64,000 bases of DNA from Roseivirga thermotolerans (GTDB lineage: Bacteria; Bacteroidota; Bacteroidia; Cytophagales; Cyclobacteriaceae): NCBI RefSeq assembly GCF_014653175.1, contig NZ_BNAG01000004.1, positions 642,909 to 706,908 on the forward strand. The letters run 5' to 3'. The notes under the pieces were generated by a model that saw only the letters and a list, made by a program, of their open reading frames with translations, was not told the origin of the DNA and searched no databases. Below are positions 8,401 through 16,079 of this stretch, in pieces. Both the position numbers and the translations under genes were made by a program. How positions within the stretch are numbered: the stretch's first letter is position 1; each line of letters begins with the position of its first letter.

Positions 8401-11040
8401 CTATTCGCTGCGTAGTGCCTTTACCGGATTGCTCATGGCGGTTTTCACGGACTGAAAACCAACCGTCAGCCATGCAATTACTGCTACAAAAAGAGCCGGC
8501 AACAGCCAAATAAGAGGATTGTTAAGGTTCATTTGATAGGCAAAATCCGCCAACCAGCCTTTCATTACTAAATAAGCCGTAGGAATGGCTATTACAGCCC
8601 CAATAAACACCAGAAAAGTAAAATTACGGATCACCATAAGCGTCAGGCTTTTTACTGAAGCTCCCAAAACCTTGCGTACGGCAATTTCCTTGAACCTACG
8701 CTGAAGAGTAAATGCTGCCAAGGCAAACAAACCCAGACAAGCGATGGCTATGGCCAGCCCCGAAGAAGCTGTAAACAATTGTCCAAACCTTTCTTCTTCT
8801 TCATACAGTGCATTAAAAGAGTCGTCTAAAAAGACATATTCAAAGGGCTCATCGGCAATGGTTTCTTTCCAAATATCTTCTACTGAACTCACCGTTTCCT
8901 GGAAGTTACCCGAAACCTTTAGGGCAAGGTAGTTGCCTGCATACCAGCCTCCTTCGGCATGCCCATCGTCTGTCATTAGTCGAAGCACAAAGGGACTGAT
9001 TCCACGCTTGAGACTGTTGAAATTAAAATCCTTCATCACACCAATTATAGTGTAGTCTTCGCCATTACCTCGGGAAAGTTTTTTTCCAATGGGGTCTTCC
9101 CATCCCAGCCACCGGGCAGCCGCCTCATTGATGAGTATATTAGAGGTATCTGACACTAATTGTCGGTTAAAATTGCGGCCTTTGAGCAGCTCTATGTTCA
9201 TGGTTTCCAGAAAACCGGCCGTAGCAAACATATTAATGAAACTGTAGCTTCTCGGATTATCTTCCAGGGTCTGATAGCCCCAATCGGAAATCCATTCGGA
9301 GGGATATTGACTGGAAAGGCTTACGGATTGTACCGTTGGCACCTGCTCCAAACGCTGAGTCATTACCTGAGCCTTCTCTCCAAGCCTGGATACATTCTTA
9401 ACCACAAGTACTTGTTCGGCATCAAACCCCAGGTCTTGTTTTTTGAGAAACTGCAACTGTGAAAACACAACCACCGTGCTCACCATTAGGAATATGGAGA
9501 TGGCAAACTGAAATGCCACCAGACCTTTTCGAAGCAAAACACCACCCTTACCACGGGCCTGTGCCTCACCTTTAAGGGCCTTAATGGGTTGAAAAGAAGA
9601 CAAAACCAGGGCCGGGTAAGAACCGGCCATGAGTCCAACCACAATCATAAGGGCAAACAGTTTAGCCAGCGTGGCTACCTCGAAAAGTTGAGCATGTTCA
9701 AAGTCTCTATTGGCCAGTTGGTTGAAACCATCAAGCCCCAGAGAAGCAATGAGTAAAGCCAAAACCGATGAAAGGAGGCAAACCAAAACGGATTCGGTCA
9801 TAAACTGACCTACGAGCTGTCCGCGCAATGAGCCCAATACCTTGCGCATGCCCACTTCTTTGCTTCTCATGGCCGACCGTGCCGTACTCAAATTCATAAA
9901 ATTAATGCAGGCAATAAGCAGTATAAACAAGGCCACCGCTGAAAATATATACACATTGTCTATGCTGCCACTAGACCCGAGAGCCAAATGAGGATAATGC
10001 AAGTGCAAATCCTTCATGGGAATAAAAGTAAATGACTTCTTTCCCCCTGCAGCCAGAAAATCATCATAGGTTGCATGACCTGAGTACTTGATTAGCGCAG
10101 GCCCCACATGCTCTCTGACAAAATCGGGAATTTTGGCATGCACTTGTTCTGGAGTAGCTTGCTCGGTTAGCTTGGCATAGGTAAAAAAGGCATTACCCGT
10201 CCAGTTACCCACGGTTACCCAAAAATCATGTGGGTAGCTCAATACGTAATTGTAATAGAAGTGGGTATTCTTTGGCGGATCGGCCACCACTCCCGTAACC
10301 ATTGTTGCTTCACCATCAATATAAATTATCTGACCCAAAGCTTGTCCGTAGTCAAAAAACTTGTTGGCTAACGACTGAGTAAGCACTATCGTGTTCGGTT
10401 TGTTCAAGGCACCTTCAGCACGGCCTTCAACAAACTCCATGGTGAATATTTTATGGAAAGTGGAGTCGGCACTAAAACCTCTCTCCTCCTTGAAAATTTT
10501 GTCACCAACCTTAAATGTTTGGCTAAAAGGCCCATTGATACGGGCCACTTCTTCAACCTCCGGAAAATCGGCCTTCATTTGTGCGCCCAGCCTGGCGGGT
10601 GTCCAATTGCCCGATTGGCCATTGGCCACTCTATACACTCGGTCTATGTCTTTATGATACTTGTCGTAGCTGAGTTCGTGGCTTATGTAGAGTACAATGA
10701 GCAAACAAGCGGCAAGACCAAGAGCCAGTCCGCTGATGTTAATGAAGCTGTAAAACTTTTGCTTAAGCAAGCTTCTGATCGATATTTTGAGATAGTTTTT
10801 GAACATAGCAATGTTGTTTAATGAGTTAAAATCTTCCAGACCTTTGATGTAGCGAAAGCGAAAAAACCTGAACACGTCCCACGAAAACTTTCGCCTGGCT
10901 GCCTTTAGACCTTCGGTGGCAGCCCGCTTATAAAAAAGCTCATAGGCGTCTCCTTCTATAATTTCCAACGCTCTTGGCTTACAATAAAACCGCAGTAGTC
11001 GTAAAGCCCACTGAGGTGGTTCCTGTTTAAATACCGACAT
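8401..11040 (-). CDS. FtsX/MacB-type ABC transporter permease with prefix domain
   Basis: The protein has 879 residues. Residues about 8-75 form a soluble helical prefix (permease prefix domain 2 type: PQWALRLLRFYCKPRALEI, then GDAYELFYKRA). Residues 98-119 are the first membrane helix, followed by a MacB-like periplasmic domain. Four-helix FtsX modules follow twice, each with the typical ARSAMRSKEVGMRKVLGS or RRFKEIAVRKVLGAS loop. This is the duplicated-permease architecture common in Bacteroidota. No ATPase gene is adjacent, so the nucleotide-binding subunit must come from elsewhere. The gene begins 14 bp inside the end of a PadR regulator gene, a family pairing I know for this permease type. 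Likely roles are peptide or lipid extrusion or envelope stress; the substrate is unknown. Confidence 0.88.
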   Translation of the reverse strand: MSVFKQEPPQWALRLLRFYCKPRALEIIEGDAYELFYKRAATEGLKAARRKFSWDVFRFFRFRYIKGLEDFNSLNNIAMFKNYLKISIRSLLKQKFYSFINISGLALGLAACLLIVLYISHELSYDKYHKDIDRVYRVANGQSGNWTPARLGAQMKADFPEVEEVARINGPFSQTFKVGDKIFKEERGFSADSTFHKIFTMEFVEGRAEGALNKPNTIVLTQSLANKFFDYGQALGQIIYIDGEATMVTGVVADPPKNTHFYYNYVLSYPHDFWVTVGNWTGNAFFTYAKLTEQATPEQVHAKIPDFVREHVGPALIKYSGHATYDDFLAAGGKKSFTFIPMKDLHLHYPHLALGSSGSIDNVYIFSAVALFILLIACINFMNLSTARSAMRSKEVGMRKVLGSLRGQLVGQFMTESVLVCLLSSVLALLIASLGLDGFNQLANRDFEHAQLFEVATLAKLFALMIVVGLMAGSYPALVLSSFQPIKALKGEAQARGKGGVLLRKGLVAFQFAISIFLMVSTVVVFSQLQFLKKQDLGFDAEQVLVVKNVSRLGEKAQVMTQRLEQVPTVQSVSLSSQYPSEWISDWGYQTLEDNPRSYSFINMFATAGFLETMNIELLKGRNFNRQLVSDTSNILINEAAARWLGWEDPIGKKLSRGNGEDYTIIGVMKDFNFNSLKRGISPFVLRLMTDDGHAEGGWYAGNYLALKVSGNFQETVSSVEDIWKETIADEPFEYVFLDDSFNALYEEEERFGQLFTASSGLAIAIACLGLFALAAFTLQRRFKEIAVRKVLGASVKSLTLMVIRNFTFLVFIGAVIAIPTAYLVMKGWLADFAYQMNLNNPLIWLLPALFVAVIAWLTVGFQSVKTAMSNPVKALRSE

Positions 11041-11365
11041 ACTTTAGACCTAGATTTGGTATTTGATCGTGCAGACGATTTCGCTGCTCACGGATGGCAT
11101 CAAGGGTCCGCTGACCCGCTACCGTAATTCTGAAAAAGCGCTTTCTCCTTCCTCCTCTTTCTGCTGTTGCACCTCCAACTTCAGATTTGAGAAAGCCCTT
11201 CGACTCCAGCCTATCCAGAGCCGAATGTACCGCAGAGATATTGATCTTTCGGCCCGTTTGGTTTTCAATTTCTTCCATCACACTGACACCATAGGCATTT
11301 TCATGAAGTATGGCCACTATAAGCAGCACCACTTCTTCAAACTCACCAATATTTGTTCTGGTCAT
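11027..11365 (-). CDS. PadR-family transcriptional regulator
   Basis: This 112-residue protein is a compact winged-helix regulator. It has GEFEEVVLLIVAILHENAYG (first helices), the recognition region INISAVHSALDRLESKGFL, a wing rich in Gly/Arg (ERGGRRKRFFRIT), and a short dimerisation helix. The start at 11365 is chosen because the PadR fold begins right there (MTRTNIGEFEE) and because it follows the upstream stop codon (11367) by 1 bp; an ATG at 11404 would run 13 codons back into that gene. PadR proteins repress their own operon and respond to small molecules, often at an ABC transporter. The tandem palindromes at 12604-12653 upstream of the operon are the natural candidate operator. Confidence 0.9.
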   Translation of the reverse strand: MTRTNIGEFEEVVLLIVAILHENAYGVSVMEEIENQTGRKINISAVHSALDRLESKGFLKSEVGGATAERGGRRKRFFRITVAGQRTLDAIREQRNRLHDQIPNLGLKYVGI

Positions 11366-11366
11366 A

Positions 11367-12581
11367 TTAAAAGTTGTTTTCAACCCATTGATCTTTTGGG
11401 GCAATGAGCATTAAGTCATGGTTAAATATTTCGTTTATTTCAGATTGCTTTGCTGTCCAGATACCCGATGCTATTTTTCTTCTGATCGGCCTCAAGTCTA
11501 TAAGCGCCCACTGGTCTGGCAAACCAACAGTCATAAAGAGTTGAACAGGTGCGTAGCTTTTCGATTTAAATTGGTCTTTACCTTGCCAATAACGCCTCAT
11601 AAACCTGATATGCATTGATTTTGAACCTAATTCACTGGCCAGACTATCTACCCAGTGACCAACATCTTTATAACCGATTGGACTTTTAACTTTTGTGGTA
11701 TGATAGCTGCCCATTTTTATAAGCACTTTCGGATATTGGTCTCCTTGCCGGGCTTCTTCCAACTTCCTTTCAAGGTTTTCTTTCATATAGGCGATTCGTG
11801 TGGTATTGTTTTTTCCATACTCGCCATTTTCGTGATGACAATAGATTTGCCAGGACTTTCTAATGGCCGTAATCAACTCCTGTGCCTTGGCATTACTAGA
11901 ACTGAACAAACTGAAAAAGCCTGCTATTGTGGCGTTTTCTAAAGACTCACAACTTCGATGCTTTTCACTGATTTTGTTCCAGGCCTTTTTAGAGTCCTCC
12001 AGAGCATTATTGACAGTTCCTTTATCTGCACCAGTATAGAGACCTGCCAATTGGTCGAAAAGCATAGGAAAGGCAAGTGCAAATTCCTGATCTATTCCCC
12101 ATATATCGAAATTCAATTTTCTGGCAGTTGTCAGAAAAGTCGCATCTTCCTTTCCTTTGAAAAAGGGGATCGGATATCTGTTATTCTTGCTATTGTACCG
12201 TTGGTAGAGTTGCCTAAGATTGCCTGTAGTTTCTTCAGGCACTTCAGACAATTTCATTAAAACTTCTGCGGTAAACGGCCCTACTTCAGCTATCAGCGTA
12301 TTGTAACGGTGCTTTGCTGCAATCTTCAGCAGCTCATTGAAGAAAAGAGCCGACTGCTGCGAATTGTGAAGCTCACCAAACAAAACAAATTGACTCGATG
12401 CTAATTCTTCTTGAATAAGCTCTGCTCCCTCTCCTTCAAAACCATCATTTAAAGTAAAGTAACGGGTATATTCTTTTATATCTGAAGCATCTAAAGCGTG
12501 TTTCTGTGCCAGGCAGGTGGTGGAAATAACGAATAAAAAGAGAAAACTACTGACCTTTTGAATTCTGATTGACCATTTCAT
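11367..12581 (-). CDS. Exported ChaN/TIKI-superfamily protein
   Basis: The protein has 404 residues with a signal peptide at 1-25 (ISTTCLAQ). At residues 66-74 it carries VLFGELHNS, the Gly-Glu-x-His signature of the TIKI/ChaN/erythromycin-esterase-like superfamily, and later a matching acidic and His-bearing core (IDQEFALAF, then VLIKMGSYHTTK near 290). Members include haem-binding ChaN lipoproteins and metal-dependent peptidases, so either metalloprotease or haem/metal handling is possible; nothing here separates them. The gene is the first of a three-gene unit (1 bp to PadR, which overlaps the permease). Two palindromic operator copies lie 23-72 bp upstream of its start. The absence of a lipobox Cys suggests a soluble periplasmic protein. 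Confidence 0.75.
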   Translation of the reverse strand: MKWSIRIQKVSSFLFLFVISTTCLAQKHALDASDIKEYTRYFTLNDGFEGEGAELIQEELASSQFVLFGELHNSQQSALFFNELLKIAAKHRYNTLIAEVGPFTAEVLMKLSEVPEETTGNLRQLYQRYNSKNNRYPIPFFKGKEDATFLTTARKLNFDIWGIDQEFALAFPMLFDQLAGLYTGADKGTVNNALEDSKKAWNKISEKHRSCESLENATIAGFFSLFSSSNAKAQELITAIRKSWQIYCHHENGEYGKNNTTRIAYMKENLERKLEEARQGDQYPKVLIKMGSYHTTKVKSPIGYKDVGHWVDSLASELGSKSMHIRFMRRYWQGKDQFKSKSYAPVQLFMTVGLPDQWALIDLRPIRRKIASGIWTAKQSEINEIFNHDLMLIAPKDQWVENNF

Positions 12582-12603
12582 ATTCTGTTGCTGGAGTTAT
12601 TAC

Positions 12604-12653
12604 TTTCACAATAGTAAATGAAATATATATGTTTCACTATTGCAAATGAAATA
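12604..12653 (-). promoter_or_regulatory. Tandem palindromic operator, probable PadR site
   Basis: Two 22-bp units, at 12604-12625 and 12632-12653, share the pattern TTTCAC-AT-G-AAATGAAATA (three central positions differ) and are spaced 28 bp start to start. Each unit is an inverted repeat of TTTCA and TGAAA around a 10-bp centre; the spacer between units forms a third TGAAA/TTTCA pair. They lie immediately upstream of the TIKI-PadR-permease operon. On the minus strand a TTTG followed about 20 bp later by a TTCATTTA-like box falls inside them, so bound PadR would block polymerase. Confidence 0.65.
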
Positions 12654-12715
12654 CATACGGTTGATCATTAACTGTCGAAAATGTGAATTGAAACGTTCAG
12701 AAAGCTTCCTGAAAG

Positions 12716-13651
12716 CTAATAACCGGCCTCCCGATTTACCTTGTGCAGCAAATCTCTCCCTTCTATTAAACGCTTTGTATTTTCCAAAACCAGTTGCATG
12801 GCCGACTGTGGAGCGGTTACACTAGCTACGTGCGGTGTAATTCTGATTTTCGGATGTTTCCAAAACGGATGTCCTGAAGGCAAAGGCTCTTCCCTAAATA
12901 CATCAAGCAGTGCTCCGGAAAGCCTGCCGGAATCGAGAGCGAGCAGCAGATCATTCTCCACCAGATGGTTTCCCCTTGCCACATTGATAAGGAAAGCACC
13001 TTCTTTGATCTGTTCAAAAAGGTCTAAGTTCAAAATATCTACGGTGTGTGGTGTAACCGGCAAAAGATTAATGAGCACATCTAGCGGAGCTAAAAACTGG
13101 TTGAGTTCACCACCATTAAAACACTGAACACCAGGGAGTTGTTTAGGTGTTCTGCTGTAGCCCAAAACTTCAAAACCCAATTGTGCAAGAGTGCTAGCAC
13201 AATGTCCTCCCAACTCTCCCAAGCCCAAAACTCCTACCTTCAATGAACTGTAAGACAACCTGTTCCAAATTGCTTTCTGTTGGTTTTGCCAGTGTGCTTG
13301 CATACTACGTTGATGCATAAGCACCCCCATTATACAATAGTTGGTCATATCGCGGGTTAGAAACGGATCTACTATTCTGGTAACAGGTATGTCGCTGGGT
13401 ATTTGTTGGTCGTTAACCAGGTGGTCTACACCAGCCCCCAGTGAACTGACCCACTTTAGGTTAGGTAGTTTTTGCACCACTCCTTCATCTAAAGGTTTCC
13501 ACACAAACAGACCTGAGACTCGGCTTAAATCGGCCTCAGTAGGCCACAAGTGCACTTGGTTTATATAAGTAGATTGAGAAAGGCCTTCTACCCAAGGCTT
13601 AGGATCCCATACCTTAATGGAAAGTAGTACGTCTATTTTCTGCTGATCCAT
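12716..13651 (-). CDS. Glyoxylate/hydroxypyruvate reductase A-like D-2-hydroxyacid dehydrogenase
   Basis: The protein has 311 residues. It shows the two-domain D-2-hydroxyacid dehydrogenase fold: WVSSLGAGVDHL (68-78, substrate loop), the NAD(P) Rossmann motif VGVLGLGELGG (139-149), and the catalytic set Arg226 (INVARGNHLV), Glu254/255 (DVFREEPLP) and His274 (ITPHVAS). The PSGHPFWKHP signature is typical of the GhrA subgroup, which reduces glyoxylate and hydroxypyruvate with NADPH. Its first codons overlap the end of the 3-methyladenine glycosylase gene by 19 bp, so the two are cotranscribed. The substrate is not fixed by sequence alone. Confidence 0.88.
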   Translation of the reverse strand: MDQQKIDVLLSIKVWDPKPWVEGLSQSTYINQVHLWPTEADLSRVSGLFVWKPLDEGVVQKLPNLKWVSSLGAGVDHLVNDQQIPSDIPVTRIVDPFLTRDMTNYCIMGVLMHQRSMQAHWQNQQKAIWNRLSYSSLKVGVLGLGELGGHCASTLAQLGFEVLGYSRTPKQLPGVQCFNGGELNQFLAPLDVLINLLPVTPHTVDILNLDLFEQIKEGAFLINVARGNHLVENDLLLALDSGRLSGALLDVFREEPLPSGHPFWKHPKIRITPHVASVTAPQSAMQLVLENTKRLIEGRDLLHKVNREAGY

Positions 13652-14229
13652 GGATTGTCTTTTATATAAAATCTCCAGGGTTTGAGGGCATCTTCTTCGG
13701 CATAATCTACCCCCACTCTGGTACTGGTTACTATTTCATGTTCTTTGAGGCATGGAGCATCTTCGAGCCAAATGTGCTCACTGAGCAACGATAGACCGTA
13801 ATGCTCCCGGGTGTGTATACCCAAGGCCTGACTGAGCGTTCCTGGACCCGAGCAAAGGCTTTTATCCACCTCTACTTTCTGTCTACGCTTCATCATAGTT
13901 TCTATGCCTTCAACCGGTTGAACAGCCCTTACCAACACCGCATCGGCCTTGTTACGACCGTTGGTAACTATGTTAAACAAATGATGTATGCCATAACACA
14001 GGTATACATAGGCAACACCTCCCCGGGCGTACATAATTTCCGTGCGTTTGGTTCTCATTCCATTGTTGGCGTGGCAGGCCTTGTCATTTCTACCGCTATA
14101 GGCTTCTACTTCTGTAATGATCGCAGAAGTATGGTATCCGTTGACGCAGGTATGTACTGTTTTTCCCAGAACTTCTTTTGCCACCTGGACAACATTTTCG
14201 CGCAGATAAAAACTTTTTTGAAGCTTCAT
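13633..14229 (-). CDS. DNA-3-methyladenine glycosylase (AAG/MPG family)
   Basis: The protein has 198 residues and belongs to the eukaryote-type AAG/Mpg family: TEVEAYSGRNDKACHA (substrate pocket with Glu-Ala-Tyr), RTEIMYARGGVAYVYLCYG (DNA-intercalating Tyr region), and NIVTNG. The enzyme removes 3-methyladenine, hypoxanthine and etheno-adducts by base flipping, starting base-excision repair. The start at 14229 (MKLQKSFY) is chosen because family members begin a few residues before LGKTVH; a more upstream ATG at 14259 adds ten residues of unlike composition. It overlaps the downstream reductase by 19 bp and is divergent from the first DUF2911 gene, with 68 bp between starts. Confidence 0.9.
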   Translation of the reverse strand: MKLQKSFYLRENVVQVAKEVLGKTVHTCVNGYHTSAIITEVEAYSGRNDKACHANNGMRTKRTEIMYARGGVAYVYLCYGIHHLFNIVTNGRNKADAVLVRAVQPVEGIETMMKRRQKVEVDKSLCSGPGTLSQALGIHTREHYGLSLLSEHIWLEDAPCLKEHEIVTSTRVGVDYAEEDALKPWRFYIKDNPWISRK

Positions 14230-14297
14230 AGCTGACACAAAGCAACTAAATTCGCTCAAATGAGTTTAACTTGTTGAATTAAAAAAACCGAACAACA

Positions 14298-14831
14298 ATG
14301 AAAAAAGGATTTATTGCTTTAGCTACCCTACTTTTTATTTTTAGCGCTAATGTTGTGCTGGCACAACGCGGACCAGCTGCCAGCCCCACTACCACAGTTT
14401 CGCAAATGATTGGTAATACGGAAATGACCCTGGTGTATTCCCGACCAAGCCTTGACGGTAGATCGCTGGAAACCCTGGCTCCTAAAGGACAAGTTTGGAG
14501 AACTGGAGCTAATGCCAACACCAAAATTAGTTTTAGCAAAGAGGTAACCATTGGCGGACAAAAACTGCCGGCCGGTGAGTATTCTATGTACAGCATTCCG
14601 GGCGACAACGAATGGACCATTATCATTAACAAGGCCAAAGTGTGGGGCACTAACTACGATGAGTCGCAAGATGTTATCCGTTTCAAAGCCAAGGCTACTA
14701 AAACTGCCAACTCTGTCGAGACCTTTTACATTATGATGCAGGATTTTGACAAGAACAATAAAAACAAAGCCACTATTGAATTGGCCTGGGGCAATACTTC
14801 GGTGAAATTTCCGATTGAAGTAACCAACTAA
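14298..14831 (+). CDS. Exported DUF2911 protein
   Basis: The protein has 177 residues with a signal peptide at 1-22 (VVLAQRG). The mature domain carries the DUF2911 hallmarks MTLVYSRPSLDGRS, VWRTGANANTKISFS and LPAGEYSMYSIPG, a beta-sandwich family that is widespread in Bacteroidota and has no known activity. The Arg-Thr-Gly-Ala-Asn block is the most conserved part. A second DUF2911 gene follows after an intrinsic terminator, so they are probably separate units rather than one operon. The mature protein has no cysteine or lipobox. Function unknown. Confidence 0.85.
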   Translation: MKKGFIALATLLFIFSANVVLAQRGPAASPTTTVSQMIGNTEMTLVYSRPSLDGRSLETLAPKGQVWRTGANANTKISFSKEVTIGGQKLPAGEYSMYSIPGDNEWTIIINKAKVWGTNYDESQDVIRFKAKATKTANSVETFYIMMQDFDKNNKNKATIELAWGNTSVKFPIEVTN

Positions 14832-14852
14832 TCGAAGTCCCAAAAACAACTC

Positions 14853-14885
14853 AAAGCTTCTATTCAACGAATGGAAGCTTTTTTT
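14853..14885 (+). terminator. Intrinsic terminator after first DUF2911 gene
   Basis: AAAGCTTC (14853-14860) pairs with GAAGCTTT (14873-14880). The stem extends through a T/G wobble and ATTC against GAAT around a 3-nt loop, and a run of T follows (to 14885). It is a strong rho-independent terminator. Confidence 0.85.
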
Positions 14886-14914
14886 ATAAATTCACATACT
14901 CAAAACTAAACCTT

Positions 14915-15760
14915 ATGAAAAGAATTATACTTAGTGCAATTGCTTTGATGGTGGCAACACTTGGCTATGCCCAGATTCAAATGCCAGCCGCCAGCCCTAC
15001 CTTTGAACTGAAAGGAACCGTTGGGCTAGCCGAAGTTAAAGTGGTTTACTCACGCCCTAGTGCCAAAGGCCGTAAAGTGGCCGGTGAACTCATACCCTAC
15101 AACGAAGTATGGAGAACCGGTGCCAATGCATCGACCAAAATATCGTTTAGCGAAGACGTAAAGCTGGAAGGAAACCCGGTGCCTGCTGGTGAGTATGCCT
15201 TATATACCATATTTACAGAAGAGGAAGCAACCATTATTCTGAGTAAAAACCTTACCTGGTGGGGCTCATTGGGTTATGACTCAAAAGATGATTTGCTGCG
15301 CTTTAAGGTACCTGTAAAACACCCTAGCAGTCATTATGAAACCTTTACCATAAGTTTTTCGGACTTTACCATGAACTCTGCTTATCTGAACATGAAATGG
15401 GAACACACCAAGGCCATGTTCAAAATTGAGAGTGATGTAGACGCAAAGGTGATGGCCCAAATTAAAAGTCAGGTTATTGATGGTAGTCCTCAAAATCCGG
15501 GAGTTTATTTTCAGGCAGCCGGTTACTACTACGACACCGAACGCGATGCTCAACAAGCCCTTGAGTGGGTCAACAAGGCTATTGAAGGCTCTGGCCAAAA
15601 ACAATACTGGGTAATTCATCTAAAAGCCAAACTACTCGCCCGACTTGGCAAAAACACTGAGGCAAAAGCAGCGGCTCAGGAGTCTATGAAGTTGGCCGAG
15701 GAAGGTGGAAACCCAGATTATGTGAGGTTAAACCAGAAGTTAATTGCCGGTTTGAAATAA
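14915..15760 (+). CDS. Exported DUF2911 protein with C-terminal TPR-like region
   Basis: The protein has 281 residues with a signal peptide at 1-19 (ATLGYAQ). Residues about 25-175 are a DUF2911 domain closely like the upstream paralogue (VVYSRPSAKGRK, VWRTGANASTKISFS, PAGEYALYT). It then continues about 100 residues longer with a helical, TPR-like tail (YYYDTERDAQQALEWVNKAI, KAKLLARLGKNTEAK). The pair looks like a tandem duplication in which one copy gained or kept an interaction tail. Role unknown; the tail suggests it binds another periplasmic protein. It is followed by a bidirectional terminator shared with bTHX. Confidence 0.85.
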   Translation: MKRIILSAIALMVATLGYAQIQMPAASPTFELKGTVGLAEVKVVYSRPSAKGRKVAGELIPYNEVWRTGANASTKISFSEDVKLEGNPVPAGEYALYTIFTEEEATIILSKNLTWWGSLGYDSKDDLLRFKVPVKHPSSHYETFTISFSDFTMNSAYLNMKWEHTKAMFKIESDVDAKVMAQIKSQVIDGSPQNPGVYFQAAGYYYDTERDAQQALEWVNKAIEGSGQKQYWVIHLKAKLLARLGKNTEAKAAAQESMKLAEEGGNPDYVRLNQKLIAGLK

Positions 15761-15799
15761 GCTCTGAGTGCTTTTTTAAACAAAAGGGCTAAAACTATA

Positions 15800-15860
15800 A
15801 AGAGGCTGTTTCCTTTGAATCTATACCATTAGATTCGTAGAAAACAGCCTCTTATTTTTT
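15800..15860. terminator. Bidirectional intrinsic terminator
   Basis: AAGAGGCTGTTT (15800-15811) pairs exactly with AAACAGCCTCTT (15842-15853). Inside, GAATCTA pairs with TAGATTC. A T-rich run follows to 15860 on the plus strand. It ends the second DUF2911 gene (+) and sits 8 bp beyond the bTHX stop (-). Confidence 0.85.
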
Positions 15861-15867
15861 CTACCCG

Positions 15868-16011
15868 TCAGGCTTTGGTTGCTGACTTCTTGCTCTTTTC
15901 AGAGCTCGCTTTGGTGGTAGTTGTATTTGTTTTGGGCTTTCTTGGCCTAGTGTTGCCAAAAGTTCCCATGGCAATTTTGCCTCTTCTGGTTTTTCTATCT
16001 CCTTTTCCCAT
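15868..16011 (-). CDS. Small ribosomal subunit protein bTHX
   Basis: This is a 47-residue, very basic protein that starts MGKGDRKTRRGKI and continues with TFGNTRPRKPK, matching the bTHX (Thx) family of short 30S proteins known from Thermus and common in Bacteroidota. Thx packs into the head of the 30S subunit and stabilises 16S rRNA. The C-terminal half (Thr/Lys/Ser-rich) is variable in this family. The start ATG is at 16011 and the stop at 15868-15870. It lies 68 bp downstream of the DEAD-box helicase stop on the same strand and just before a bidirectional terminator, so it may be cotranscribed with the helicase, a plausible ribosome-assembly partner. The gene is short enough to be missed by length filters. 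Confidence 0.9.
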   Translation of the reverse strand: MGKGDRKTRRGKIAMGTFGNTRPRKPKTNTTTTKASSEKSKKSATKA

Positions 16012-16079
16012 AAACTGTCTGTTTAAATTTGGAGAATGAAATTACAAAAGACAGAAACTCCTGTCAACGGTAAGAGAAA

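Noticed and set aside
14328..14867. 179-codon minus-strand frame opposite the first DUF2911 gene
   Set aside because: It spans a real DUF2911 gene and the terminator after it, with no recognisable domain; treated as an antisense shadow.
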